NCBI GenBank assembly: GCA_003279655.1
Contig: QCHI01000002.1
Location: 124,001-188,000, forward strand
From: Prochlorococcus sp. AG-402-A21
Lineage (GTDB): Bacteria > Cyanobacteriota > Cyanobacteriia > PCC-6307 > Cyanobiaceae
Direction: 5' to 3'
DNA: 64,000 nt
A program made the position numbers and the translations under genes. Below, in pieces: positions 48,848 through 57,683 of the stretch. Numbering within the stretch: the stretch's first letter is position 1; every line of letters begins with the position of its first letter. The notes beneath the pieces were generated by a model, which was given only the letters and a program-made list of their open reading frames with translations, was not told the DNA's origin and ran no database searches.

Positions 48848-50530
48848 CTATTTAAATCCTTTTTTTTTTTTTTGAAAGTTATCTAAACGACTTTCGCTTC
48901 TCATCTTAAATTTTAATTTAATCCAGCTTAGAGTTATGGGGAATCCAATAGTTACTGGAATGAGAAATAAAAAAGGTTTATTAGTAGAAGCTAGTAAAGC
49001 TGAGGATATTGCAAGTGAGCCTAGAAGAACAGAATTACCTAATGATTGTTGAGCATTAATCATTCTTCTGAGTTGTCTGTCTGATTCACCCATTCGCACT
49101 TGAAGTTGCAAGTCGCCTTGTTCTAGTTTTTCTAGATTTTCATCCAATCGTTTTGGCAACCCAACGGCTTTACTGCCTATTTCAGTAACTTGTCTTCCTA
49201 ATTCATTAAATAAGTCGTTCGAATCTTGATTTGTTGAAGTCATTAAGGGGAGAAGGAATGGTTTTGCTATTGCTATTAAGTTAAATTCTGGGTCTAAATA
49301 TCTTCCAACTCCTTCAAAAGTTGATAATGCTCTAAAAACAAAAATCAACTCAATTGGTATTCTAAATGGTTTCCCATAAGCTAGTTCAGATATATCCCCA
49401 GAGAGCTTTTCTATAATTTGAGAATTAAATGGAGGAGTAAGAGCTTCATTTAACATTATTCTTATTAACCTTCTAACGGGACCTATCTCGACATCTTTTT
49501 CTATTAATCCAGCGATTTGAAGTTCTTTGACTAGTCCACTAACATCTCTCAACGCTGCGGCTTTGATCATTGAATTGAGTCTGCCTCTAATACGCTCAGA
49601 GACAAAACCCATCATCCCAAAATCATAGTAAATAAGAGAACCAGTCTTTGAAACAGCTAGATTGCCGGGATGAGGGTCCGCATGGAAAAAACCGTAATTA
49701 ACTAATTGTTTTAAATAACTTGTAGCGCCAATCTTTGCGATTAAAGAAGTATCAATATCATTCCTTTTTAGAGATTTAACATCATTTATCTTGATTCCTG
49801 GTAAATACTCTAAACATAAAACTTTGCTAGTGCTTAAATCCCAAAAAACACTTGGGATTAAAATATCTGAGTCATCTATAAATTGTTGTTTAAATCTTGC
49901 AGCATATTGAGCTTCAATGCGAAAATCTAGCTCTCTAAGTAATACTCGCTTAGACTCTTTAGCAATACCTACCCAGTCATTACCTCGACTTATATACTTT
50001 ATTCTTTGTATTACTTTTGCAACTTGATTCATTACATCTAAGTCAAGCCTGAAAAACTTTTCTATGTCTGGTCTTTGAACTTTAAAAATAACATCTTTTT
50101 CATCAATTAATCTTGCTTTATGCACTTGAGCTAGAGAAGCTGAACCAATTGGCATTTGATCAATACTTATAATTTTTTTGTATGAATTTCCAAGTTGTTT
50201 TTTTAGGATTTCTTGAACTTTTTCAAACTTAAAAGGTGGAACTTTATCTTGAAGAGAGCTGAACTCATTTACCCATGTAGATGGAATAACATCAGCTCTT
50301 GCAGATAAAAGTTGGCCTAATTTTATAAATGCTGATCCAAGATTAATTAAATTTTTTGTAAGCCATTTTGCTCTTAAGGTATTTCTTTTTTCTCTTTTTT
50401 TAGCGGTATATCCTTTTAAATAAGTCCATTCCTTAGAATCAAACCACAAATAGAAAAGTAACCCTAATAATAATATCCAAATCTTAAGGGCTCTACTAAA
50501 TCTTTGAAATTGACTAGCTAGAAATATCAA
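48848..50530 (-). CDS. ABC1/AarF/UbiB family atypical kinase
   Basis: 560 residues with the ABC1K hallmarks: the KxGQ motif in FIKLGQLLSARADVIP, an Ala-rich loop IGSASLAQVHKA in place of the P-loop, and FHADPHPGNLAV with YYDFGMMG for catalysis and metal binding. There is a hydrophobic N-terminus and one or two C-terminal membrane segments (SVLLGSLAISSALLAS and FLFLIPVTIGFPITL). Cyanobacterial and plastid relatives support prenylquinone metabolism and membrane stress responses; the substrate is unknown. The TTG start overlaps the stop of the preceding gene (TTGA). Confidence 0.9.
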   Translation of the reverse strand: MIFLASQFQRFSRALKIWILLLGLLFYLWFDSKEWTYLKGYTAKKREKRNTLRAKWLTKNLINLGSAFIKLGQLLSARADVIPSTWVNEFSSLQDKVPPFKFEKVQEILKKQLGNSYKKIISIDQMPIGSASLAQVHKARLIDEKDVIFKVQRPDIEKFFRLDLDVMNQVAKVIQRIKYISRGNDWVGIAKESKRVLLRELDFRIEAQYAARFKQQFIDDSDILIPSVFWDLSTSKVLCLEYLPGIKINDVKSLKRNDIDTSLIAKIGATSYLKQLVNYGFFHADPHPGNLAVSKTGSLIYYDFGMMGFVSERIRGRLNSMIKAAALRDVSGLVKELQIAGLIEKDVEIGPVRRLIRIMLNEALTPPFNSQIIEKLSGDISELAYGKPFRIPIELIFVFRALSTFEGVGRYLDPEFNLIAIAKPFLLPLMTSTNQDSNDLFNELGRQVTEIGSKAVGLPKRLDENLEKLEQGDLQLQVRMGESDRQLRRMINAQQSLGNSVLLGSLAISSALLASTNKPFLFLIPVTIGFPITLSWIKLKFKMRSESRLDNFQKKKKGFK

Positions 50531-50838
50531 TTTCCCCCCTCAATATCTTTATTGATATCGATAACCTTTGATCTGAGAGTATCTATTTGTATTTGAATTA
50601 AATCTTCTTTACTTAATTGTTCCTTAGAACTCTTCTCTTTAGATGCATTAGTCTTTTTTTCTAGACGTTCAGATTCTTCAATAACCTCTTTTTTAAAGCT
50701 AGACCATTCATTTTGGAGCTTTTGAGGTAATTCTTCAGCAATTTCGGTAAATTCTTGGGCAGAATTGACAACTTTCTCAGTTATCCGAGCAGCTATTCGG
50801 TTCATAGCTGCTTTTAGTAGTATTTCTGAGTCGCTCAA
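50527..50838 (-). CDS. Small hypothetical protein, predicted coiled coil
   Basis: A 103-residue, highly charged, helical protein without cysteine or membrane span. It includes AAMNRIAARITEKVVNSAQEF and a Lys/Glu/Ser-rich middle (about 60-80). I do not recognise a named family. It is translationally coupled (4-bp overlap) to the ABC1-type kinase downstream, which suggests they act together. The start is TTG at 50838. Confidence 0.75.
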   Translation of the reverse strand: MSDSEILLKAAMNRIAARITEKVVNSAQEFTEIAEELPQKLQNEWSSFKKEVIEESERLEKKTNASKEKSSKEQLSKEDLIQIQIDTLRSKVIDINKDIEGGN

Positions 50839-51104
50839 TGATTTAATTAATCAGCTTTCACTTTAGAAGATCCAGGGTTTTTTGTGTCTTCAGATTGAAA
50901 CTGGATATATGCAGATTTGCTCTAAATCAATTAAATCTATTTAGAAGATTGTTTGTTATCGCTCAACCTGGAATATTTTCATTAGAGTTGGAGAAGCAAA
51001 CATTTGATTTGATTTGGGGAAAAAGTCTAATCTATTAACCCAAGTGACTTCAAAACATTCTTTTCTCTCCTTGAGAGAGCAAAACCTAACTAAGAGATTT
51101 TCCA

Positions 51105-52061
51105 TTGGAAACCATTGAAACTGATGTTGTCATAGTTGGTGGTGGGCCTGCTGGTTGCAGTTGTGCTCTTTACACTTCCCGAGCAGACTTAAGAACAGTA
51201 ATTCTTGATAAGAATCCTGATGTAGGTGCGCTAGCAATAACACATCAAATTGCTAATTATCCAGGTGTTTCTAGTGAAATGAGTGGTGAGGCCTTGTTGA
51301 AATTGATGAGAGATCAAGCTACTCAATATGGGGCTGATTATCGTAGAGCTCAAGTTTTTGGTATTGATTCTAGTGGTGACTGGAAAACTATTTACACCCC
51401 AGAGGGTACTTTCAAAGCAAAGGCACTTGTCGTTGCGAGTGGTGCAATGGGAAGGCCAGCATCATTTAAAGGTGAGGCTGAATTCCTTGGTAAAGGGGTA
51501 AGTTATTGCGCGACTTGTGATGGGGCATTTTATAGAGATCGTGAAGTAGCTGTTGTTGGTATTAATAAAGAGGCAATTGAAGAAGCAAATGTTCTTACAA
51601 AATTTGCTTCCAAAGTTCATTGGATAACATCCAATGATCCAAAATCAGATGATCATCATGCGCAAGATCTATTATCAAAACAAAATGTGAACCATTGGAG
51701 TAAGACTAGGTTAATGCAGATTGAAGGTAATGATTCAGGAGTAACAGGTATTAAGGTTAAGAACCGATCAATTGATACACCTCAAGACATAGCTCTTGAA
51801 GGTGTTTTTGTTTATATGAGCGGTTCAAAGCCTATTACAGATTTTCTTGGGGAACAGGTTGCTTTTAAAGAAGATGGTGGAGTTTTGGTTGATGATTTTA
51901 TGTCTACTACAGTTGAAGGGGTTTGGGCGATTGGAGACATCAGAAATACGCCATTTAAACAAGCTGTTGTTGCAGCATCGGATGGATGCATAGCAGCTAT
52001 GGCAATAGACAGATATTTGAATAGTCGTAAATCAATCCGTGTCGATTGGGTTCATGCGTAA
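51105..52061 (+). CDS. Thioredoxin-reductase-like FAD disulfide oxidoreductase with degenerate NADPH site
   Basis: 318 residues on the low-Mr thioredoxin reductase plan. The FAD-binding VVGGGPAGC is at about 10-18, the redox motif CATC at 135-138, and a C-terminal FAD loop at VWAIGDIRNTPFKQAVVAASDG. The NADPH-binding parts are altered: where GGGDSAxE is expected there is VVGINKEAIEE, and the HRRxxxR signature is replaced by WITSNDPKS. It therefore probably does not use NADPH. Such pyridine-nucleotide-independent relatives (ferredoxin-dependent FFTR/DTR and the diflavin DDOR type) are known in cyanobacteria. The TTG start is preceded by AAGAGA. Confidence 0.88.
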   Translation: METIETDVVIVGGGPAGCSCALYTSRADLRTVILDKNPDVGALAITHQIANYPGVSSEMSGEALLKLMRDQATQYGADYRRAQVFGIDSSGDWKTIYTPEGTFKAKALVVASGAMGRPASFKGEAEFLGKGVSYCATCDGAFYRDREVAVVGINKEAIEEANVLTKFASKVHWITSNDPKSDDHHAQDLLSKQNVNHWSKTRLMQIEGNDSGVTGIKVKNRSIDTPQDIALEGVFVYMSGSKPITDFLGEQVAFKEDGGVLVDDFMSTTVEGVWAIGDIRNTPFKQAVVAASDGCIAAMAIDRYLNSRKSIRVDWVHA

Positions 52062-52084
52062 TTCGAGCAATTGATAAATATTTT

Positions 52085-52366
52085 TTAAAGAGGAGTGGCT
52101 TCAGAGACATATGCCACACCACCGTAGTAACTAAGAACAGTTTTTATATTGTCTCGTATCTTGTCGATTATCGCTTGCTCACAAAAAATAATTACGTGTG
52201 CATTTGATCCAAATCCAGTGAATTCCATGTCTTCTGTGACAATTCTTTCTGGTCCTCTTCCCGTAGCATGTTTCATAACTGTATAGCCAGGAACTTCGGC
52301 TTTTTCTAATGCTGAGAGAACATCGTCTAGTTCTCTTTCACTAAAAATCAAGTCCAGTCTTTTCAT
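52085..52366 (-). CDS. sbtB: PII-like regulator SbtB
   Basis: A 93-residue PII-superfamily protein. The core (KRLDLIFSERELDDVLSALEKAEVPGYTV), a T-loop region (ATGRGPERIVTEDMEF) and ending YYGGVAYVSEATPL identify it as the SbtB class, which binds adenine nucleotides and cAMP and gates SbtA. It lacks the C-terminal CGPEGC-type R-loop extension known from Synechocystis SbtB. It is 9 bp after sbtA on the same strand, which supports the pairing. Confidence 0.88.
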   Translation of the reverse strand: MKRLDLIFSERELDDVLSALEKAEVPGYTVMKHATGRGPERIVTEDMEFTGFGSNAHVIIFCEQAIIDKIRDNIKTVLSYYGGVAYVSEATPL

Positions 52367-52375
52367 GAAATTGAG

Positions 52376-53371
52376 TTACCCAATTGATGGAATCATTGTG
52401 TTTACTAAGCCCATATATACTGGTATTCCAAAAATTATGTTAAAAGGAAAAGTTAATCCAAGAGTGGTCGAAATGTAATAGCCAGGTTTTGCTTCAGGAA
52501 CAGTCATTCTCATTGCTGTTGGTACTGCTAAATATGAAGCACTAGCACATAGAACTACGAATAAAAGAGCATTGCCTGGATCTAGATTTAGGAATCTAGC
52601 TACTACTGATCCAAGTATTGCATTAGCTATTGGCATGAATATTGAAAAAATAATGAGAAAGCTACCAGTTTTATTTAGACGAGCGAGTCGCTGAGCAGCA
52701 ACAATTCCCATGTCAAGAAGGAAAAAACATTCGGCGCCATAGAACAATTCGGCTGTGAATGGTTCCATTTTTTTTATATCAGATGGATCAATCGCGGATG
52801 TTAAAAAACCTATTAGAAGGCTTCCTAGTAACAAATACACAGAACCATTTAACATCGACTCGTGAAGAATGGATCCCCATTTCATTTTCCTTTTGATAGG
52901 CCTATCTTTGGGCGCTCCAAATTTGACTAAGAGAAGACCAATTATTATTGCTGGAGACTCCATTAGTGCTAAAGCTGCAACCATAAAACCATCAAATGGT
53001 ATATTTTGACTTTCGAGAAAGCTTTCAGCAGTTATAAATGTAACTGCACTTATTGATCCATATGCTGCTGATATTGCTGCTGCATTAAAAACATCGAATT
53101 TAAATCTCAGTATTAAAAAGCAAATAAGTGGAATTAATAGTGACATTAATATTGCTGCTATCACGGTTGGAAGAACTGGATAATCAAAGCCACTTTTTTG
53201 AAGCTCAATACCGCCTCTGAATCCTATGGCAAGTAAAAGATATAAAGAAAATAATTTTGGTAAAGGAGCTGGTATCTCAAAATCAGACTTCAGGGTGTAA
53301 GCAATGGCACCCAAAAAGAAAAACAGTATTGGCGGACTTAAAGCATTTTGTATGAAAAGGTTTTGTCCCAT
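52376..53371 (-). CDS. sbtA: Sodium-dependent bicarbonate transporter SbtA
   Basis: 331-residue integral membrane protein with about ten hydrophobic segments in two halves, matching the SbtA (DUF897) family that imports HCO3- with Na+. Regions such as LLAIGFRGGIELQKSG, FNAAAISAAYGSISAVTF and LCASASYLAVPTAMRM are family-like. It is somewhat shorter than Synechocystis SbtA, mainly in the central cytoplasmic loop (near KFGAPKDRPIKRK). sbtB follows and a SulP/BicA-like gene precedes it. Transport activity of Prochlorococcus homologues is inferred. Confidence 0.9.
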   Translation of the reverse strand: MGQNLFIQNALSPPILFFFLGAIAYTLKSDFEIPAPLPKLFSLYLLLAIGFRGGIELQKSGFDYPVLPTVIAAILMSLLIPLICFLILRFKFDVFNAAAISAAYGSISAVTFITAESFLESQNIPFDGFMVAALALMESPAIIIGLLLVKFGAPKDRPIKRKMKWGSILHESMLNGSVYLLLGSLLIGFLTSAIDPSDIKKMEPFTAELFYGAECFFLLDMGIVAAQRLARLNKTGSFLIIFSIFMPIANAILGSVVARFLNLDPGNALLFVVLCASASYLAVPTAMRMTVPEAKPGYYISTTLGLTFPFNIIFGIPVYMGLVNTMIPSIG

Positions 53372-53417
53372 TTCTTTTTAGTTCTTAAAGCAAGCAATCA
53401 GAGAAATATATTGATTC

Positions 53418-55085
53418 TCAACTATTGAGGCTGTCAATTGCAGCTGTAAGGGCTTCCTTCCTTGAACCAATTACATCAACTCCAAATTTAGCAAGTCTGT
53501 CTTTAACTCTTCCAGTTGCACCAGCAACATATGCTTTTCTTGAGTTGTTTAACGCTTCCTGAACCATATCTTCTATTGCGAGTGTTGCAGTAACTCCAAG
53601 CCTGGGAACATCAGTGATATCAAGAATTAGAACTTTATAGTTTCTTACAAGCATCATTCTTTCAGTAATTCCTTTCGCTGCTCCAAAACTAAGTGGCCCT
53701 TTTAATCTGAATAGCATTACTTCTCCAGCACAACGATCTAAAAGAGCTTTTTCATCTGAGGGGAGTTGAGCATTTGCTGCATTGTTATTTGATGCTGCAT
53801 TAAATGGGTTGTCAGCTTCCATTCCCTCCAATTGTGTCTCTGTAATTGAATCGATCGTGAGCATATTTGCTATGAATACACCTACTAATACAGCCCATAT
53901 CAAGTCCCAGAAAACTGTCATCAAGAGGACTCCATACATCACACTTGCGGTTTTCAGAGAAAGTCTATGAGCTCTTAATAAAAATCCCCAATCAATAATG
54001 TCTAAGCCTACTTTTATTAAAATTCCGGCAAGAAGAGCTGTAGGAATCTGAGCTGCTAAAGGACCAGCACCAACTAGAACGAATAACAATACAACTGAAT
54101 GAACCATCCCTGAGATTGGGGTGGAACCTCCAGATTTTACATTTATTACTGTTCTCATGGTTGCCCCAGCTCCAGGCAAACCTGTAAAAATCCCAGCTAT
54201 TGCATTTCCAATACCTTGTCCAATTAGTTCTCTATCAGAATTGTGCCTTGTTTGAGAAATATTATCTGCTACGAGAGAGGTAAGAAGGGAGTCAATAGCG
54301 CCAAGAACAGCAAGGACGAGTCCAGCTTTAAGAATTATTGGGAAGAAATTATCAAAGCTTGGATCTGGGAGACTTAATGAAAGCCCACCCTCTGGTATTG
54401 CGCCTATTCGGTCTAGGGAACTATCGCCAAAAAGAATTATTGATAAAGGTGTAACTATTAATAATGCTAAAAGAGGAGAGGGGACCCATTGACTGATTTT
54501 GCGGGGGGTCAGAAACACTATCGCAAGTGTCATTATTGCAACTGATATTGCAGCCCCATTCGGTTCGAAATTATTAACTAAAGTTGATAGAGACTCTAAT
54601 ACTCCCCCTCTAGTTGTGATCCCAAGTAAAGGTCCTATTTGAAGTGTAATTATGATTACTCCAATTCCAGACATAAAGCCTGAAACGACTGAGTATGGAA
54701 CAAGTGTGATGTATTTACCAAGTCTTAGTAGGCCAAATAAAATCTGAAATAATCCTCCAATGACCACTGCAGCCATTACTAAAGGAAGAATTTCGCCAGC
54801 AGATAAATCTCTAGGTACTCCTACAGCCGCCAAGCTCGCAACTACTCCGGCAACTGTGACGCTCATCGGCCCAGTTGGACCACTTACTTGAGCAGGGGTT
54901 CCTCCAAACAATGCAGCAAGAAATCCAACTACGACTGCTCCGTAAAGGCCGTAAATAGCGCCTCCAGGCCCCAGCGCCGCATTACCAAACGCTAAAGCTA
55001 GTGGCAGTGCTACAACCGCAGCAGTCAAGCCTCCTAATACATCACCTCTGATATTTTTTAGGTGAAAGCCATTAATTAACGCCAA
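53418..55085 (-). CDS. bicA: SulP-family anion transporter, probable BicA-type bicarbonate transporter
   Basis: 555 residues: a SulP membrane domain (about 10-420) with GGLTAAVVALPLALAFG, PTGPMSVTVAGV and GQGIGNAIAGIFTGLPGAGATMRT, then a cytoplasmic STAS domain (about 440-555). Although SulP proteins may carry sulfate, the position directly upstream of sbtA-sbtB (46-bp gap, same strand) and the cyanobacterial setting favour Na+-dependent bicarbonate uptake. The start is TTG at 55085. The anion carried is inferred. Confidence 0.85.
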   Translation of the reverse strand: MALINGFHLKNIRGDVLGGLTAAVVALPLALAFGNAALGPGGAIYGLYGAVVVGFLAALFGGTPAQVSGPTGPMSVTVAGVVASLAAVGVPRDLSAGEILPLVMAAVVIGGLFQILFGLLRLGKYITLVPYSVVSGFMSGIGVIIITLQIGPLLGITTRGGVLESLSTLVNNFEPNGAAISVAIMTLAIVFLTPRKISQWVPSPLLALLIVTPLSIILFGDSSLDRIGAIPEGGLSLSLPDPSFDNFFPIILKAGLVLAVLGAIDSLLTSLVADNISQTRHNSDRELIGQGIGNAIAGIFTGLPGAGATMRTVINVKSGGSTPISGMVHSVVLLFVLVGAGPLAAQIPTALLAGILIKVGLDIIDWGFLLRAHRLSLKTASVMYGVLLMTVFWDLIWAVLVGVFIANMLTIDSITETQLEGMEADNPFNAASNNNAANAQLPSDEKALLDRCAGEVMLFRLKGPLSFGAAKGITERMMLVRNYKVLILDITDVPRLGVTATLAIEDMVQEALNNSRKAYVAGATGRVKDRLAKFGVDVIGSRKEALTAAIDSLNS

Positions 55086-55229
55086 TCGACTCTCCTTACT
55101 TGATTTAACTTAAATAAGCCTATCTCTTCAAGGTTCCATTAAAATTTGGAATCTAGACTTTTAAATACTTAATATTGACGAAAAATCATTGAAAAGATTG
55201 ATTTTTACTAAGAATGCAAGGTGATTTTG

Positions 55230-56165
55230 ATGGCATCAGATGGTTTTAAGGATTATTTCAAAATCCTTGGCGTTAGTAGAAATGCTACCGATAAAGAAAT
55301 CAAAAGTGCTTTCAGGAAACTAGCTAGACAATTTCATCCTGATTTACATCCAGATGACAATAGGGCTGAGTCGGAATTCAAAGAAATTAATGAAGCTTAT
55401 GAGATTCTTTCAGATGAGGATAAAAAAAAGTCTTATGAACAATTTCTAAATTATTGGTTTAAAAATAGAGATGGAAAGACGAGAGATTTTTATAGGGAAA
55501 AATCTGACCAGCGCTTTGATGAATATCTAAACTTTGACGATTTTCTGAGTGATTTAATTGGAAGATTTAGTGAGGTTGGCAAAGAAATTTACTCAAATAT
55601 ATATTTAGATAATAATGATCCATCATTAAATCTTGATGCTGAATTTAATTTACAGATTAGCTTTTTAGAAGCTTTGAATGGAACTAAAAAGAATCTTTTA
55701 GTGAATGGTGAACGCATCGAGGTGAAAATCCCACAAGGAATTGAAACAGGATCAAAAATACGTATTAAAAATAAAGGTAATATACAGTCTGGGAAAAGGA
55801 AAAGAGGAGATTTATTAGTTGAAGTCAGCATTAAGTCTCATCCAATTTGGAAAGTAAAAGGTTTAGATGTTTATGCAGATTTACCTATTTCTTTAGATGA
55901 ATTAGCTTTGGGAGCAAATTTTTCGGTTGCCTCTCCTCAAGGAGATACATATATATCAATACCTTCTGGAAGTTTACCTGAGCAAAAATTGAGATTAAAA
56001 GGTCGAGGATTACACAATCTAGATACACAAGGAGATTTGTTTTTTACCCTAAAATTAAAGCTCCCTGAAAACTGGTCAGATGAGGAGTTGAGACTTCTTG
56101 AAAAGCTTCGATGTGTTCGAATAGATGAACCTCGTTCTAGTTGGTTCGATCAGGCTAGGACTTAA
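55230..56165 (+). CDS. DnaJ/CbpA-like co-chaperone
   Basis: Type II J-protein of about 311 residues. The N-terminal J domain (residues 5-70) contains the essential HPD motif in RQFHPDLHPDD. Next comes a linker rich in Phe/Asp/Lys instead of a Gly/Phe region, and then the two beta-sandwich substrate-binding domains (LDAEFNLQISFLEAL, KIRIKNKG, LRLKGRGL). It has no zinc-finger CxxCxGxG repeats, so it is not a type I DnaJ. The ATG at 55230, with AAGG just upstream, is preferred over a GTG at 55221. Confidence 0.9.
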   Translation: MASDGFKDYFKILGVSRNATDKEIKSAFRKLARQFHPDLHPDDNRAESEFKEINEAYEILSDEDKKKSYEQFLNYWFKNRDGKTRDFYREKSDQRFDEYLNFDDFLSDLIGRFSEVGKEIYSNIYLDNNDPSLNLDAEFNLQISFLEALNGTKKNLLVNGERIEVKIPQGIETGSKIRIKNKGNIQSGKRKRGDLLVEVSIKSHPIWKVKGLDVYADLPISLDELALGANFSVASPQGDTYISIPSGSLPEQKLRLKGRGLHNLDTQGDLFFTLKLKLPENWSDEELRLLEKLRCVRIDEPRSSWFDQART

Positions 56166-56175
56166 AGGAAGTAAA

Positions 56176-56205
56176 ATGTAGTTATCTCTAATGTAGTTAT
56201 CTCTA
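56176..56205 (+). repeat. 15-bp perfect tandem duplication before hemB
   Basis: The 15-mer ATGTAGTTATCTCTA occurs twice with no gap (56176-56190 and 56191-56205), between the J-protein stop (56165) and the hemB ATG (56215). Each copy carries an ATG followed at once by TAG. The duplication changes spacing between any upstream promoter or ribosome-binding element and the hemB start. Confidence 0.9.
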
Positions 56206-56214
56206 TTGGTCAAT

Positions 56215-57213
56215 ATGGATCTTACTTATCGGCCCCGACGTCTTCGTAGAACAAACTCTTTAAGAGATATGGTTAGAGAGCATAGTGTCTCTGCATCTGA
56301 CTTTATTTATCCTCTTTTTGTTCATGAAGGTTCAGATATTCAAGAAATACCAGCGATGCCAGGTGCATTTCGCTGGTCAATGGATGGCTTGGTTGATGAA
56401 GTTAAACGTGCTTGGAATCTAGGTATTAGATGTATCGTTCTATTCCCAAAAGTTCCTGATGAGCTGAAAACAGAAGATGGAGCTGAATGTTTTAATGAAA
56501 AAGGTTTAATACCAAGGGCTATTGAAAGATTGAAAATAGAAATACCTGAAATGTGTGTCATGACTGATGTCGCTTTAGATCCTTATTCTTGTGATGGTCA
56601 TGATGGAATAGTTAGTAATCAAGGAATAATTTTGAATGATGAAACCGTTGATTATTTATGTAAACAAGCAGTGGTCCAAGCACAATCTGGAGCAGATTTA
56701 ATTGGACCTAGTGACATGATGGATGGAAGAGTAGGAGCTATAAGAGAAGCTTTAGATGATGAAGGTTTTGAACATGTGGGAATAATTAGTTACACCGCAA
56801 AATATTCATCTGCCTATTACGGGCCTTTTAGAGAAGCTTTAGATTCTGCTCCTAGATCATTATCAAATAAGCCTATCCCAAAAAATAAAAATACCTATCA
56901 GATGGATCCAGCGAATGCTAGAGAAGCTATAACAGAAGCTCAACTTGATGAACAAGAGGGATCGGACATCCTAATGGTTAAACCTGGTTTGGCTTACTTA
57001 GATATTATTTATCGTTTAAGGGAAGAATCAGAATTACCAATCGCTGCATATAACGTTAGTGGAGAGTTTTCAATGGTCAAAGCTGCTGCTCAAAAAGGAT
57101 GGATTGATGAAAAGGCAATAGTTTTAGAAACTTTATTGAGTTTTAAAAGAGCTGGAGCAAATTTGATCCTTACATATCATGCGTGTGATGCCGCAGGATG
57201 GTTAAAAGAATAA
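56215..57213 (+). CDS. hemB: Delta-aminolevulinic acid dehydratase (porphobilinogen synthase)
   Basis: Condenses two ALA molecules to porphobilinogen for haem and chlorophyll. From the ATG at 56215 it has 332 residues. The active-site lysines are in SYTAKYSSAYYGP and LMVKPGLAYLD. The metal region reads DVALDPYSCDGHDG, with Asp in place of the Zn-type cysteine triad, indicating the Mg-dependent plant/cyanobacterial type. It ends 50 bp before the probable ATG of the VOC-family gene. Confidence 0.96.
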   Translation: MDLTYRPRRLRRTNSLRDMVREHSVSASDFIYPLFVHEGSDIQEIPAMPGAFRWSMDGLVDEVKRAWNLGIRCIVLFPKVPDELKTEDGAECFNEKGLIPRAIERLKIEIPEMCVMTDVALDPYSCDGHDGIVSNQGIILNDETVDYLCKQAVVQAQSGADLIGPSDMMDGRVGAIREALDDEGFEHVGIISYTAKYSSAYYGPFREALDSAPRSLSNKPIPKNKNTYQMDPANAREAITEAQLDEQEGSDILMVKPGLAYLDIIYRLREESELPIAAYNVSGEFSMVKAAAQKGWIDEKAIVLETLLSFKRAGANLILTYHACDAAGWLKE

Positions 57214-57263
57214 TAGAGTTAATTAAGAAAATTATTAGAAATTTCAATTTTCAATCAAAAGTA

Positions 57264-57668
57264 ATGCTAGAAAAACAGTCTGACTTAAATATTGAAAGAG
57301 TTCATCGGCTCGGCCACGTAGCTATAAGAGTGGATGATGTTGATAGGGCTAAAAGTTTTTATTTGAGCTTGGGAATGAAGCTCGTTTGGGATGATCCTGA
57401 TTGGTGTTACTTAGAGACAGGAGAGAATAAAGATGGCCTTGCTTTGCTCGGTCCTGGCTATAAAGCTGCTGGTCCACATTTTGCATTTCATTTTACTAAT
57501 AAGGATGAAATAGAGAGAATTCATTCTTCTTTAAAAAATCAAGGTGTACAGGTTGGCGCTTTGCATGATCATCGAGATGGAACTTCTTCTTTTTACTTGA
57601 AAGATACAGAAGGTAATTGGTTGGAAATGCTTTATCACCCATCAACAGGAATCCCAACAAATCAATAG
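57264..57668 (+). CDS. VOC-family protein (glyoxalase I-like)
   Basis: 135 residues from the ATG at 57264. Paired beta-alpha-beta-beta-beta units show metal-ligand-like positions: His in HRLGHVAIRVDDVDRA, Glu in CYLETGEN, His in ALHDHRDGTS, and Glu in NWLEMLYHP. This fits a lactoylglutathione-lyase-like fold, which would detoxify methylglyoxal with glutathione, but the substrate is not certain in this broad family. A frame from 57198 would overlap hemB and add a basic helix; I prefer the later ATG. Confidence 0.8.
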   Translation: MLEKQSDLNIERVHRLGHVAIRVDDVDRAKSFYLSLGMKLVWDDPDWCYLETGENKDGLALLGPGYKAAGPHFAFHFTNKDEIERIHSSLKNQGVQVGALHDHRDGTSSFYLKDTEGNWLEMLYHPSTGIPTNQ

Positions 57669-57683
57669 AACTTAGGTAGACGA

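Noticed and set aside
48859..48875. Long T-run just after eno as a terminator
   Set aside because: No G+C-containing stem precedes it; it encodes the poly-Lys C-terminus of the convergent ABC1-type kinase.
57198..57263. 22-residue extension of the VOC-family gene overlapping hemB
   Set aside because: The basic helix has no counterpart in the family and would overlap hemB; the ATG at 57264 fits better.
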